Positions 52,363-62,244 of a DNA stretch of 64,000 nucleotides are shown one piece after another. Position 1 is the first letter of the stretch; each line of letters opens with the position of its first letter. Below the pieces are notes generated by a model, which was not told the DNA's origin, did no database searches, and was given only the letters and a program-made list of their open reading frames with translations. A program made the position numbers and the translations under genes. This DNA comes from Gammaproteobacteria bacterium (GTDB taxonomy: Bacteria > Pseudomonadota > Gammaproteobacteria > Pseudomonadales > Azotimanducaceae). Location: assembly GCA_012960535.1 (NCBI GenBank), contig DUBB01000031.1, positions 196,606 to 260,605 of the forward strand, written 5' to 3'.

Positions 52363-53856
52363 TCATGAAAACCAGGATTTTATGACACGCCGTAGCAGCT
52401 TGCCTGCCTCGTTATAAGGTAGCTCCTCGACAAAGTGAATCACTTCTGGCACACGCGAAGAGCGTAGTTCTGATCTGATCAGAGCATTTATAGCCTCTGC
52501 GGTGAGGTCAGCTTTGGGCTTTAGTACAACCGCTAACGCAATTGCCTCACCCCATTGTTGTGAGGGAATAGCGACCGCAGCAACATCACTTATACCACTA
52601 TTAAGAAACAGGATATCTTCTATTTCAGCCGGAGAGATGTTCTCCCCACCCCTGACAATGACATCATCGGCGCGACCAGAAAGATAAAGATAACCGTGTT
52701 CATCCATATAGCCAGCATCACGAGTGGGGAACCAGCCATCTTCAATAAGTGCATTACGCTCCAGGTATTCACCTGAGACCTGAGGTCCACGAACATAAAT
52801 CTCGCCGGCTTCATGGTGCTCCAGTTTCCTGCCCTGTTCATCGCGAATTTCAATTTCGATAGAAGGTAGCGCTTTGCCCACTGACGCCAGTCTTGAACGA
52901 ATGGATGAATCGTCATGATTGACCGCTTCTCTATGGTCGTCCGGGCCCAGCAGTGTCACTGTGCTACTTGTTTCCGTTAGCCCATAGGCATTAGTGAAAC
53001 TGACTGCCGGTAGCAGATCAAGCGCATGTTCAATAACGGGTAGGGGCATCTTACCGCCGCCATAGGCAATCGCTACAAGGGATCCCAGTGCATCAGCACT
53101 GAAGTTGTTGTTTTCGATCTCGTCTATAATACGTGTCATCATGGTGGGTACCACAAAGGCATTGGTCACCTGTTCATGGCTGCATAGATTCAGCCATTCA
53201 AGCGCCTGAAAATTGGAAAGCTGGACAATCCGGCGACAGGCATAGATTGAACTCATCACGGCGGAAATTCCCGCAATATGGTAGGGTGGCACCGACACCA
53301 ACGTGGCCTGCTCTTCTGCCGCACCCATAAATTCTACTGAGCCAAGGATATAGGATACAAGGTGTTCATGCCTGAGTAAGGCTGCTTTGGGTGTTCCTGT
53401 AGTTCCACTGGTAAACAATTGGATAGCCACTGCAGAAGGGTCTTCTATGCAGGAAAAATGCTCGACAGGTGCCATTTCCAGTGACGTCAAAAACGTCTGT
53501 CGCCCCTCAACCAGGCCCTCTATGTCACTAAAATCAGCTGCCTTGTGGTCGTCTACAATGAGGAAAACCGGTTTGATTCGATCAAGCAAATCACCGAGTT
53601 GTTGCTCACTCAATCGATAATTAAGAGGCACATAGGGAATGCCCGCCATGGCAGCTCCCATCAGGCTAATCGGAACAGCGGGGCTACTAACATCTAAAAC
53701 CGAAACAAATTCACAATCGCTGACGGAAAATCGATGCGCCGCTTTATTGGCGGCTTCATAGAGTGCAGCATAAGAGTAATGAATACCTTCATGAGTTAAA
53801 GCCACCCGGTCGGGGCAGGCCTCCGCCGCCATCTGCAGAAACAAAGCAATATTCAC
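52363..53856 (-). CDS. Acyl-CoA synthetase (AMP-forming), second
   Basis: A 497-residue ANL-superfamily ligase. P-loop TSGTTGTPKAA near 150, AYGLTETSS, GYMDEHGYLYLSGR with the hinge DDVIVRGGENISPAEIE, and C-terminal EAGKLLRR with the catalytic lysine. The start is GTG, five bases from the stop of the upstream small gene. With the neighbouring CoA-transferase it offers two routes to one CoA thioester, by ATP or by transfer. It forms an operon with the 100-residue protein and the CoA-transferase upstream. Confidence 0.9.
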   Translation of the reverse strand: MNIALFLQMAAEACPDRVALTHEGIHYSYAALYEAANKAAHRFSVSDCEFVSVLDVSSPAVPISLMGAAMAGIPYVPLNYRLSEQQLGDLLDRIKPVFLIVDDHKAADFSDIEGLVEGRQTFLTSLEMAPVEHFSCIEDPSAVAIQLFTSGTTGTPKAALLRHEHLVSYILGSVEFMGAAEEQATLVSVPPYHIAGISAVMSSIYACRRIVQLSNFQALEWLNLCSHEQVTNAFVVPTMMTRIIDEIENNNFSADALGSLVAIAYGGGKMPLPVIEHALDLLPAVSFTNAYGLTETSSTVTLLGPDDHREAVNHDDSSIRSRLASVGKALPSIEIEIRDEQGRKLEHHEAGEIYVRGPQVSGEYLERNALIEDGWFPTRDAGYMDEHGYLYLSGRADDVIVRGGENISPAEIEDILFLNSGISDVAAVAIPSQQWGEAIALAVVLKPKADLTAEAINALIRSELRSSRVPEVIHFVEELPYNEAGKLLRRVIKSWFS

Positions 53857-53860
53857 GTTA

Positions 53861-54163
53861 TCAATCCGAAGAAGGAAGCTTTTTGGTATCTTTGGTCATC
53901 AATTCATCACTATTATAATACAAAGAACCTTCACCACTTTTAATGCATAACAATTCAATGGTCTCCGCTTCATTCACATACCTTTTACCAATAACACAGC
54001 CATGCATGTGCTCTGGGTTTGCGGCTGCTTTTGCATCCTGCGCCTGCTCCAGAAATGATTCGCCACCACAGGTTAACCCATCCCCTGCCGCAGCCTTGAT
54101 AACCATCACCTCAGCATCGCATACCGCACTCCTCAAACGTAATCCTGGTTTAAGTTCCATCAT
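53861..54163 (-). CDS. Small unknown protein between ligase and CoA-transferase genes
   Basis: A 100-residue soluble protein with four cysteines (SAVCDAEVMVIKA, LTCGGESF, HGCVIGKRY, LLCIKSGEG) and a run LYYNSDELM near the end. GGGAAACA stands before the double ATG. I do not recognise the family; the spaced cysteines could bind metal, but they are not in a rubredoxin or zinc-ribbon CxxC form. Its operon place suggests a role in the CoA-thioester route. Confidence 0.7.
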   Translation of the reverse strand: MMELKPGLRLRSAVCDAEVMVIKAAAGDGLTCGGESFLEQAQDAKAAANPEHMHGCVIGKRYVNEAETIELLCIKSGEGSLYYNSDELMTKDTKKLPSSD

Positions 54164-54226
54164 TGTTTCCCGTTCTAGATTTATCTTGTTTTTTGTTCTG
54201 TTTGTTAACCATATTGCTATCGCTAT

Positions 54227-55450
54227 TCAATCGCTTTCGATTCCAAACGCGCCTTGACTGCTCAAATCTGCAATATCTTTCCCATCATAACCCAATTCCT
54301 CAAGTATCTTATCCCGATGCTCGGCTAAATCCGGAGCCCTTTTAGGGCCCACCTGGGGAACATCTGATACCGATATAGGATGATTGATTACCAACGGCGT
54401 AGCAACATCTACATCTTTAGGCTTAACGGCCATATTATTAGCCAGTATCTGAGCATCATCCTTGGTTTCTTCTACCAAGGCGACAAGATTTACCGGAAGA
54501 TCAAAGGACTGAAAAACAGCTAGCCAGTCATCCTTGGTTTTCGTCTCCATGATGGCTTGAAGCTTATCGCCCAGCACTTCTCGATTTTGAAACATGAGCT
54601 CAGGAGTAGAGAACCTTGGATCAGTCAGGAGCTGCAATGCGTCCAACGCCGTCAGCAACAGGTCCAGCAACTCCTCGGTTCTTACCATGTTGAATTGGAG
54701 CCATCTATCGTCTCTGGTTCGATAGGGTCTCATCATCGCAGACTCAACGCGATTGAGGTCTCGATATTGCGCCATATCCCCACCTGCCAGCACCCCCTGC
54801 GCGATGCCGGCTGCTGACCAGAGACCATTGGCAAGCAAAGAGGTCTGCACCATAGAGCCTTCACCCGTCTGCGATCTTTTCAGTAGAGCGGTGACAATCC
54901 CAGCATAGAGTGCAAGACTGGTCGGATGATCGCCCATTCCAGGTAGCCCCTGGGTCGGCCTTGTGCCCGCTTCACGCATTAGCTCCATCAACCCGCTTCT
55001 AGCCCAGTAAGCAAGCTGATCAAAACTCTTCCGATTCCTTTCATCACCTTTTTCACCGTAGGCAGTCAGTGATGCATAAATCATTTTTTTGTTTAAGGGT
55101 TGAAGTGCCTCATAGGTCAGCCCCATTGACTCGCGCGCACTATAGGGTTGATTGGTGATAAACACATCACACTCAGCTATCAGCTCAAAAAGAATTCCAA
55201 GCCCAGCCTCAGTTTTCAAGTCAAGTGAAATACTGCGTTTGTTTCGACCGTCCAGCTGCCAGAACCAGTTACTATCTGCATAAGGCGTAGTTGTGATGTT
55301 AGAAAGCATGCGCAACATATCGCCATTGCCGGGCTTTTCAATTTTAATCACATCTGCACCAAAATCTGCCAGGATCATGGCTGCGGCAGGCGCTGCTATG
55401 ACCGTCGCACAATCAATGACTTTTAGTCCTGAAAACAGGTATTCGCCCAC
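54227..55450 (-). CDS. CaiB/BaiF family III CoA-transferase
   Basis: A 407-residue family III CoA-transferase starting with GTG. It keeps the catalytic aspartate, Asp174 in GMGDHPTS, and the GADVIKIEKPGNGD and GRNKRSISLDL segments. It is first of a minus-strand set with the 100-residue protein and the acyl-CoA synthetase. Of the CoA-transferases here it is nearest in form to formyl-CoA/succinyl-CoA-type stand-alone enzymes. Substrate unknown. Confidence 0.9.
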   Translation of the reverse strand: MGEYLFSGLKVIDCATVIAAPAAAMILADFGADVIKIEKPGNGDMLRMLSNITTTPYADSNWFWQLDGRNKRSISLDLKTEAGLGILFELIAECDVFITNQPYSARESMGLTYEALQPLNKKMIYASLTAYGEKGDERNRKSFDQLAYWARSGLMELMREAGTRPTQGLPGMGDHPTSLALYAGIVTALLKRSQTGEGSMVQTSLLANGLWSAAGIAQGVLAGGDMAQYRDLNRVESAMMRPYRTRDDRWLQFNMVRTEELLDLLLTALDALQLLTDPRFSTPELMFQNREVLGDKLQAIMETKTKDDWLAVFQSFDLPVNLVALVEETKDDAQILANNMAVKPKDVDVATPLVINHPISVSDVPQVGPKRAPDLAEHRDKILEELGYDGKDIADLSSQGAFGIESD

Positions 55451-55706
55451 GGCTTTCTTGTCTATAAAAAATATCTTGGCAAGATTCTACTTGAATAAGA
55501 ATCTGCAAGCGATATGTCTAATCGGGTTAACTCAAGGATAATTACTGTTATGCGATGATAACTTTGTGGTTGCCTGCATTCATATAGCAGCAAGGCCGAT
55601 GCCGACGATCAAATCCATTAATCCCTGTCAGAAGGCCAGCCGATCATTCTTAGAAGCTGTAAATCGCCTGCCGAGCAAACAGGATTGGCCGTTAACGTTT
55701 GTCCAA

Positions 55707-56459
55707 CTATTCTAAAAAAGCTTGGCGCACGGCAGCCAGGGTTTGTTCGGTTATGCCAATACTGCGTAAATAGCCAATCGCACCTCCCCATCTGTCCTGG
55801 AGCCCGTCTAGAAAGTCGCTCAAGGCTTTCTCTGGAACTCCCGCTGCTTTCATCATCTGTTGTCGATTCATACCTTCAGGAAATCCACTGGTTTTTTCAA
55901 TAAAATCAGCCTGTCTCTCCAAATCTCGATTTGTTAACTTGTAATCTTCCTCTATTAATACTCTATGCACGCCTAGAACCGATAATAGAAAAGCCGTTGC
56001 AACACCCGTTCGGTCTTTTCCAGCGGTGCAATTCAGCAGGATCGGCTGACTTTCTGGGTTAGCAAAAATATCAAACATTTCCACCCATGTTTCCGAGCCA
56101 AACTCCAGATAGCCGAGATAACGCTTTCCCGATATTCCAGTATCGCCAACAAGTTGACTTAACCGGTCACTTCCACCTTCAGGAATAATCGCGATATGGT
56201 GATAGCTAGCACCTAAAGTTTCCAATGGCCCACGTCCCTGATCCTTGATCTCACTAGGTTTACGCAGATCAATCTGTGTTCTGATCCCTAATAAGTTAAG
56301 TTTACTGAGATCCTCCTGGGTCATTCGATCCTGCCTGCCTGCCCGAAAGTACTGTCCCGGGCGTATCAATCGCCCGTCCTGTGCAGGGTAACCGCCAATG
56401 TCTCGAAAATTAAAGCAACCCAGAAAAGGGTAATGCCTCGTAGTAAAATCCTCTATCAT
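55707..56459 (-). CDS. Tyrosine-phosphatase-family protein with altered P-loop
   Basis: A 250-residue protein of the Y_phosphatase3 family (bacterial lipid/protein tyrosine phosphatases such as MptpB). It starts with the family block FNFRDIGGYP and has the P-loop NCTAGKDRTG with Cys144 and Arg150. The usual histidine before the cysteine is asparagine (Asn143), which would be expected to raise the thiol pKa and slow catalysis. DLR near 64 could be part of the acid region. Cytoplasmic; partner unknown. Confidence 0.87.
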   Translation of the reverse strand: MIEDFTTRHYPFLGCFNFRDIGGYPAQDGRLIRPGQYFRAGRQDRMTQEDLSKLNLLGIRTQIDLRKPSEIKDQGRGPLETLGASYHHIAIIPEGGSDRLSQLVGDTGISGKRYLGYLEFGSETWVEMFDIFANPESQPILLNCTAGKDRTGVATAFLLSVLGVHRVLIEEDYKLTNRDLERQADFIEKTSGFPEGMNRQQMMKAAGVPEKALSDFLDGLQDRWGGAIGYLRSIGITEQTLAAVRQAFLE

Positions 56460-57020
56460 ATCTGTCTCATCGTTCGATCGTCCGGCCGAGTCAAAGTCGG
56501 ACTAAAATTAACCAAGCTTAATCCTTAACAAAAAGTTCTAACCAAAGTGAAGCCGAAAACACAATCCTTACCTTGAATCAGCAGACCAAGGAAGCATAAT
56601 CCCCTAAACAAACAAATACTGTCAAAAATAACCTTTCTTCAACCGGCTATTATAAGACTAAAAAAGCCGGTAGTGAAAAATTGCGATTCCCCCTCAGGAT
56701 CACTTGATGCGGAGGGCACATTAACGGCTGCCTTGGACTTCATTTTGTTTGTTAGATGTTGGCCCAATACAAGCAACATCTTCTTCGGCCATTGACCCAC
56801 CTTAACTGTTGCTGTTTATATAGAGTTTCAAATAGTAAAACAGGTTTTAGGCAATCCCCAAAAAAAATCCCAATAAGGGCCTTAAACTATCAAGATCAAC
56901 TTGGTTCTGGTTAGCTACGATACCTGGGAGATCCAATATAAGACTAATTACTTGTCAAAGGGAATAAGAACTTTGATCGAACCCAATTACATTAACTGCA
57001 TTCTGCCAGGTTAAGTTTGC
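56460..57020. other. AT-rich intergenic stretch with a hairpin
   Basis: A 561-bp gap between divergent genes. ACCGGCT (56642-56648) and AGCCGGT (56665-56671) are perfect 7-bp inverted arms around 16 mostly A/T bases. No frame is accepted. The region may hold promoters for the phosphatase and glycosylase genes; an untranslated RNA cannot be excluded or shown. Confidence 0.4.
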
Positions 57021-57632
57021 ATGGATCAAAATACACTCAACAAAGGCCTCAATACCTTAAGCCAATTGGATCCCGACTTAAAAAAGGCTCTGGCAATCCA
57101 TGGCAAACCCGATCCACGAGACCGACCACAAGGCTTTGAAACATTTCTTTCAACTATTATCAGTCAGCAGATTTCAACGTCGGCTGCTACTGCGATAACG
57201 GCCCGAGTCAGACGCTTGATGCCTGAGTGCTCAGCGGCATCACTGGAAAAGATCAGTAATACTGAGCTGCGTCAGGCGGGACTTTCGTTCAGAAAAATAG
57301 AATACGCAAGAGGATTAGCCGAGGCTATACTCGCAGGTCGTTTCAACCCTGAGTCACTCAGTACAGTCGACGATGAAGAGGCCATCAGCCAGATAACTTC
57401 GCTGCGCGGGTTCGGCCAATGGAGTGCAGAAATATACTTGATGTTTTCTCTCGGGCGAACAGACATATTCCCCGCCGATGATCTAGCCCTTCAAGTAGCA
57501 CTAGGCAGGTTAAAAGGCCTTAAGGAACGTCCAACTGCGAGTCTGGCAAGACAACTAGTCAGCCACTGGTCACCCTGGCGTAGCGCCGGAGCTATATTCC
57601 TCTGGCACTACTATAAGGAAACGCCTGGCTAA
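57021..57632 (+). CDS. DNA-3-methyladenine glycosylase (AlkA-like, HhH-GPD)
   Basis: A 203-residue one-domain member of the helix-hairpin-helix DNA glycosylase superfamily. LRGFGQWSAEIYLMF (128-142) is the hairpin and substrate region, and the catalytic aspartate is in FPADDLAL (Asp153/Asp154). It lacks the AlkA N-terminal domain and the Fe-S cysteines of EndoIII/MutY, as in compact AlkA/Mag1-like enzymes. It removes alkylated purines such as 3-methyladenine from DNA. It is not obviously linked to its catabolic neighbours. Confidence 0.9.
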   Translation: MDQNTLNKGLNTLSQLDPDLKKALAIHGKPDPRDRPQGFETFLSTIISQQISTSAATAITARVRRLMPECSAASLEKISNTELRQAGLSFRKIEYARGLAEAILAGRFNPESLSTVDDEEAISQITSLRGFGQWSAEIYLMFSLGRTDIFPADDLALQVALGRLKGLKERPTASLARQLVSHWSPWRSAGAIFLWHYYKETPG

Positions 57633-57744
57633 TACCGATAAAACCGAGACTGGGTCCAAGATCGAGAACCAAGCCTTTCACAATAGGCCTACCCAGTGAA
57701 TAATGGGGTTTGTTTTGCTACCCTTTTTAAAAAAGGTGATTGAT

Positions 57745-58857
57745 TTGGAATTAGAGAATTTTGTTTCGCTTCTTGACAATATTGCAAAAAGTGCGCCATT
57801 GGCTGAACAATCGCGCCGCTTACCGGACCAGCTAGTCACAGAGCTGAGGATGTCAGGTGCCTTTCGCGCCCTGATCCCAAAAAAATTTTCTGGCCTGGAG
57901 CTCCCCTTTGAGCAATATCTGGACATCATAAAACGAATAGCCGAACAGGATGCTAGCACTGCCTGGTGTGTAAACCAGGCAGCAGTCATTGCGACTACGT
58001 CCCTTTGGCTACCTGACCAGATTATTTCAGAAATCTGGGAAGACCCTTTTGCATCGGTTGCTAACGGCCCGCCCTATAGTTGCAATATCAGTTCTGACGA
58101 CGGTGGTTATAGACTAACGGGACACTGGGGCTTTTCAAGCGGCTGCCAGCATGCGACTTGGATGACGGGTCCAGCTCGGTTTTCTGAAGGCGGCTGGCGC
58201 TCGGCGTTTTTTCGACCTGATCAGGCTCAATTTGACGATACCTGGCATGTAGCCGGGCTTAGAGCAACAGGAAGCTTCGAGTTTCGCGTGAAAGATCTTC
58301 TGGTACCAGCAACCCAGATTGTCAATTTTGATGATGATTCCACAGTAAAAAATGACATCACAACCTTACCAACCGCTCTCATGTTTGCAATAAGTTTCGC
58401 AGCCGTTGGACTCGGCGTCGCCAAAGGGGCCTTATCTGATGTGATAAAAATTGCACAGGGGAAAAAACCCCAGTGGGCAGCACTACGATTGCGGGAAGAT
58501 CCAGATGTACAAAGGTTTCTGGGTAAGGCTACCGCTCGCTGGCGTTCAGCAGATACCTACCTGATGCACACAGCAGCCGAGGTTATAGACTCTGTCAGGC
58601 GCAATCAGGAAATCAGTCACAGCCAAAGATCTCAGCTACGTATGGCTGGTACCCATGTTATCCAGGAGTGCGCCGAAGTAGTGGACCTGGCTTACAAGAT
58701 TTCAGGCTCTACTGGCATTTACCAAGATGAATTGCTGCAGCGCCGTTTTCAGGATATGCACGTGATTACCCAGCATGTTCAGGGTAGAGAGTCGTACTTT
58801 GGTCTATTGGGGCGTTATGCTATATCGGGTGATTATGAAACAGGGCCCATGACTTAA
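57745..58857 (+). CDS. Acyl-CoA-dehydrogenase-fold flavoprotein (HsaA/DszC-like monooxygenase type)
   Basis: A 370-residue protein in the acyl-CoA dehydrogenase fold. The start is put at TTG 57745 because AAAGGTGA (57733-57740) stands just before it; a 14-codon extension to an ATG at 57703 is possible. The N-terminal helices (PLAEQSRRLPDQLVTELR), the middle ITGHWGFSSGCQHATWM-like flavin segment and the C-terminal ISGSTGIYQDELLQRRFQDMHVITQH (in part) recall group D flavin monooxygenases such as HsaA or DszC, which use FMNH2 from a partner. The usual acyl-CoA dehydrogenase glutamate is not evident. Steroid-ring or aromatic hydroxylation would suit the region, but is inference. Confidence 0.85.
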   Translation: MELENFVSLLDNIAKSAPLAEQSRRLPDQLVTELRMSGAFRALIPKKFSGLELPFEQYLDIIKRIAEQDASTAWCVNQAAVIATTSLWLPDQIISEIWEDPFASVANGPPYSCNISSDDGGYRLTGHWGFSSGCQHATWMTGPARFSEGGWRSAFFRPDQAQFDDTWHVAGLRATGSFEFRVKDLLVPATQIVNFDDDSTVKNDITTLPTALMFAISFAAVGLGVAKGALSDVIKIAQGKKPQWAALRLREDPDVQRFLGKATARWRSADTYLMHTAAEVIDSVRRNQEISHSQRSQLRMAGTHVIQECAEVVDLAYKISGSTGIYQDELLQRRFQDMHVITQHVQGRESYFGLLGRYAISGDYETGPMT

Positions 58858-59014
58858 CAGGGCCAACCCCGAGTCGCCACTGTGCATCGCCCAGAGCGCA
58901 AGGTCACTGCTAAATCGCCATCCTTTGCCTTGCTCTCTAACAAAGCTACCGAGCCAAGGACAGGGGCCAACTCGTTCGATACAAGTCGCCCATCAGTTTC
59001 GAATAAACAGACCT

Positions 59015-59872
59015 TTACGGCAAGCTGACTTTTGCCGGCGGCACAATCAATCCGGCTACATCGACTCTGGTTCTGTACACCGCTCCAGCTGTTTCGGAAT
59101 CGGCGTCTGCCGAGCCAGACACTATATAAAGATCTCTCATGTCGTCACCGCCAAAGCAAACACTGGAACAAAGGGATTGAGGGATTTCAATAAAATTGAG
59201 CAAATCACCCTCTGGGCTGAATACGGCTACACCCTGCCCACCGCCTGCCAGCGCGACCCAAATCCGTCCATCTTCTGATAAAGCTAAGCCATCCGGGACA
59301 CCCTTATCCATCTTGGCAAAGACTTCTTTTCGACCTAGTGTTCCGTCTGCTTCAACCCGATAACAATTGACAACGCGGCGACCTGAATCTGAGTGGTATA
59401 AAGTTTTATTATCAGGGGAAAACCCCAGACCATTGGTTAGAAGAATGTCATCGGCAACCTTTCTTACACTTCCATCCAATTCTATCAAAAAGAGCTCGCC
59501 CGCCTGAGGGTCTCTGCCGTCGTCAAAAACCGGACTTGAGCCAAGTGACCCAGCGTATATCCTGCCAGCACTATCAGTGGTGATATCGTTGAATCCTACT
59601 ATTCCGTTTGCTTCATCCTTATCCAGCACAACCTGGCTTGAACCACCCGAAAAGGGCTTAAAGGAGATTTTCCCACCACTGACGATAAGACCGCCCGCTT
59701 GGTGCAAAGACATCCCACCGATACCACGACGATGCTCAAACACGACACTTACAGAACCGTTCTGATCGACACAGAAAACACCGCCCAGTAACACGTCACT
59801 GAACATTAATCCCCTATCAGGGATCCAAAGAGGGCCTTCCACCAGGCTGTAACCTTCGCAGAGCTTTTCCAT
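59015..59872 (-). CDS. SMP-30/gluconolactonase family lactonase
   Basis: A 285-residue six-bladed propeller protein from the ATG at 59872, which has GGAGG four bases upstream. Family blocks are EGPLWIPDRGLMFSD, with Glu at the metal site, NDITTDSAGRIYAG, TNGLGFSPDNKTLYHSDS and PDGLALSEDGRIWVAL, with metal-binding Asn and Asp. It would hydrolyse a sugar or other lactone in the cytoplasm; no signal is present with this start. It is divergent from the enoyl-CoA hydratase gene. Confidence 0.9.
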   Translation of the reverse strand: MEKLCEGYSLVEGPLWIPDRGLMFSDVLLGGVFCVDQNGSVSVVFEHRRGIGGMSLHQAGGLIVSGGKISFKPFSGGSSQVVLDKDEANGIVGFNDITTDSAGRIYAGSLGSSPVFDDGRDPQAGELFLIELDGSVRKVADDILLTNGLGFSPDNKTLYHSDSGRRVVNCYRVEADGTLGRKEVFAKMDKGVPDGLALSEDGRIWVALAGGGQGVAVFSPEGDLLNFIEIPQSLCSSVCFGGDDMRDLYIVSGSADADSETAGAVYRTRVDVAGLIVPPAKVSLP

Positions 59873-60201
59873 AAGTCCTCCCATAACCAGAAAATTAACG
59901 CTACAAACTGCCCGCAAGCCTGTCAAGTCGCTGATCTGTCCTCAAACCGTTCTGATAATTCCAGTGCTTACAAAGATTAACCATCACAGGCTGGAAACTT
60001 GCCACGAATTTCCTTATATTTACGAAAGTCAGACCTAGCGGGTGAATCAGCGCACCGGCTGCCTCGTTAACGCATTTTTCTAAAGAACAGTTTCTAATAG
60101 GCGCGACGTCTAAATACTGGATCAATCAACAATGCTTGATGATACGTTGCTAAATTGTAAAAAAGGTGGTTTATTTCCTATAGCTTATAAAGGAGATAAC
60201 C

Positions 60202-61038
60202 ATGTACGAACATATCCAATATGAGGTGAGTGATCCTGTAGCTGTCATTACGCTAAATCGCCCAGAAGCACTCAATGCAATTACCGGGCGTATGCAGGCA
60301 GAACTTAAGCACGCTCTGGCAACCGCAGAGCAGGATGGAGCGGTGGTAGGTATTGTGCTTACCGGTGCCGGAAGAGGCTTTTGCGCAGGTGCAGATATAG
60401 GCGGTCTGCAAGCCACTGCATCAGGAGAGGCTGGAGGTCAGCAGAGAGAAGACTTAAGCCAGTTTTCGGCCCGACCCGGCAACCCCGATATGGGAGAAGA
60501 TTTTGCAGTCACTTTCTCGTATATTCCCACTATAAGAAAACCCTTAATTGCCGCCATTAACGGCGCCTGTGCGGGCCTGGGATTCGTTTTCGCCTGCCTC
60601 TGCGATATGCGCTTTGTGGAAAAACAAGCCAAATTCACCAGTGCTTTCGTTAATCGTGGCCTCATAGCGGAGCATGGCTCCAGTTGGATTTTGCCCCGAA
60701 TAATTGGTTTATCAAATGCCCTTGACCTCCTCTGGAGTGGACGGAAATTCGACGGAGTCGAAGCAGAACGACTGGGACTAGCCAACCGATTATGTGAGCA
60801 GGGCACCGCCAGACAGCAAGCCATCGATTACATTAAGGATCTGGCAGCAACAGCAGCGCCAAACTCAATCAAAATTATCAAGGCTCAACTCTATCGGCAT
60901 CTGAATATGACCTTCGGGCCAGCAATGCAGGAAAGCAATCAGCTAATGGCACAATCGCTCGGCGGCGAGGACTTCAAAGAAGGAGTTTCCTCCTTCGTTG
61001 AGCGAAGACCCCCTGATTTCAAACGTGTTATTGATTAA
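60202..61038 (+). CDS. Enoyl-CoA hydratase/isomerase family protein
   Basis: A 278-residue crotonase-fold protein. Oxyanion-hole segments are GRGFCAGADIGG (58-69) and NGACAGLGF; the region GLIAEHGSSWILPRIIG holds the likely acid/base glutamate. AAAGGAG stands before the ATG. It would hydrate or isomerise an enoyl-CoA, consistent with beta-oxidation-like breakdown of acids activated by the nearby ligases and CoA-transferases. The chain or ring is unknown. Confidence 0.92.
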   Translation: MYEHIQYEVSDPVAVITLNRPEALNAITGRMQAELKHALATAEQDGAVVGIVLTGAGRGFCAGADIGGLQATASGEAGGQQREDLSQFSARPGNPDMGEDFAVTFSYIPTIRKPLIAAINGACAGLGFVFACLCDMRFVEKQAKFTSAFVNRGLIAEHGSSWILPRIIGLSNALDLLWSGRKFDGVEAERLGLANRLCEQGTARQQAIDYIKDLAATAAPNSIKIIKAQLYRHLNMTFGPAMQESNQLMAQSLGGEDFKEGVSSFVERRPPDFKRVID

Positions 61039-61203
61039 TGAAATGTTCAAACAGGAAGATTCTCAGCAACCATAATTCCATACAGCATTAATATTGCGCG
61101 AAAGTGCGGCAGGTAAATCAAGCAAACCATTGGATTAAGAGCCAGTGGGCATCGCATTGGCCTCAGTATTATTCCTAGATGGGATAAGCAGGAATAACCG
61201 CAC

Positions 61204-62244
61204 ATGAAAATTGAAAACTGGGAAACAGCGGGTTCCCTAGCACCTCTGTATCAGGAACTACAGCAGCTTGGACTGGAAACAAACATTGCGGAGTTAGAAG
61301 CCTTTGGCTATACCATTGTTCCCGCCGAGAAGATCGGTCCTGACGGTTATCATCTGGAACTTAAAGAGGCCCTGGAAGATGTTGTCAAAAGACGGTTTGG
61401 CGACTTAGGTGTTGATCAGGATCGTTGGGAAAATGTTAATGACAACCTGCGCTTCCTACTCTGGGAAAACCCGGCATTTGAAAAAATTACCTGCAACCCT
61501 GCTGGTCTGGGTCTAGCGCAGTACCTGCTGGGAACCAACTGTATCCTGAGCCTGGTTAACGGCTGGGTCAAAGGACAGGGTGATAGTAGAACAGGTATTC
61601 ATGGCGATTACCTTGATCCAACCCCTGATGCTCATCCAGGCCAAAACATCAACGCAAATGTCCATTATTTCCTGACTGACTACTACAAAGCGGACGGCGC
61701 AATCTCGTTCCTGCCAGGAAGCCATCGCTGGCAACGCCAGGTCAGTCCTCCTGAATCAAAATACTGGGCTGACCGTGCAGTTTCCGTGGAGGCACCCGCT
61801 GGGTCGGCAGTCGTTTGGGGAAACCATACCTGGCACGGATCTTATCCCAGAAAAAATCCTGGGCTTCGCATGGCTCTCCAATGTGAATATATGCGCCCAC
61901 GATACCAGCCTCAGGAACCTTATCGTGATACCGTTACGCAGGAGATTCTGGATCGCAATCCAGTTCGTTTTGCCGGTCTTATGGACGTTTACGGCCCTTT
62001 CCCATTCGGCAAAAGTGATCGCAATGAAGATGGCCGGGCGGCCCAGGCACCGCCAGGTACCGGCCATGGCCGCGGAAACATAGATTCTTACTGTAGCCTG
62101 TTTGATCGTGAACCGGCGGCAGGTCGTACAAGTCTGCGCCCTGACTATGCCTATCATGGCCATGATGGTCGAATGGCATTTCAACGGCATCGTGATAACT
62201 TTGAAAAGCAGCAAACGAAAGCACTAAAAACCAAGCCGCTGTAG
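61204..62244 (+). CDS. Phytanoyl-CoA dioxygenase (PhyH) family Fe(II)/2-oxoglutarate enzyme
   Basis: A 346-residue non-haem iron oxygenase. The iron triad is His133 and Asp135 (GIHGDYLD) and His211 (NHTWHGS), with Arg222 (GLRMAL) in place to bind 2-oxoglutarate. FLPGSHRW is a family block. AGGA lies 11 bp before the ATG. The last 85 residues are polar, rich in Gly and Arg, and not recognised. PhyH proteins hydroxylate or halogenate acyl-CoA and many small molecules. It converges on the IorB-like gene. Confidence 0.9.
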   Translation: MKIENWETAGSLAPLYQELQQLGLETNIAELEAFGYTIVPAEKIGPDGYHLELKEALEDVVKRRFGDLGVDQDRWENVNDNLRFLLWENPAFEKITCNPAGLGLAQYLLGTNCILSLVNGWVKGQGDSRTGIHGDYLDPTPDAHPGQNINANVHYFLTDYYKADGAISFLPGSHRWQRQVSPPESKYWADRAVSVEAPAGSAVVWGNHTWHGSYPRKNPGLRMALQCEYMRPRYQPQEPYRDTVTQEILDRNPVRFAGLMDVYGPFPFGKSDRNEDGRAAQAPPGTGHGRGNIDSYCSLFDREPAAGRTSLRPDYAYHGHDGRMAFQRHRDNFEKQQTKALKTKPL

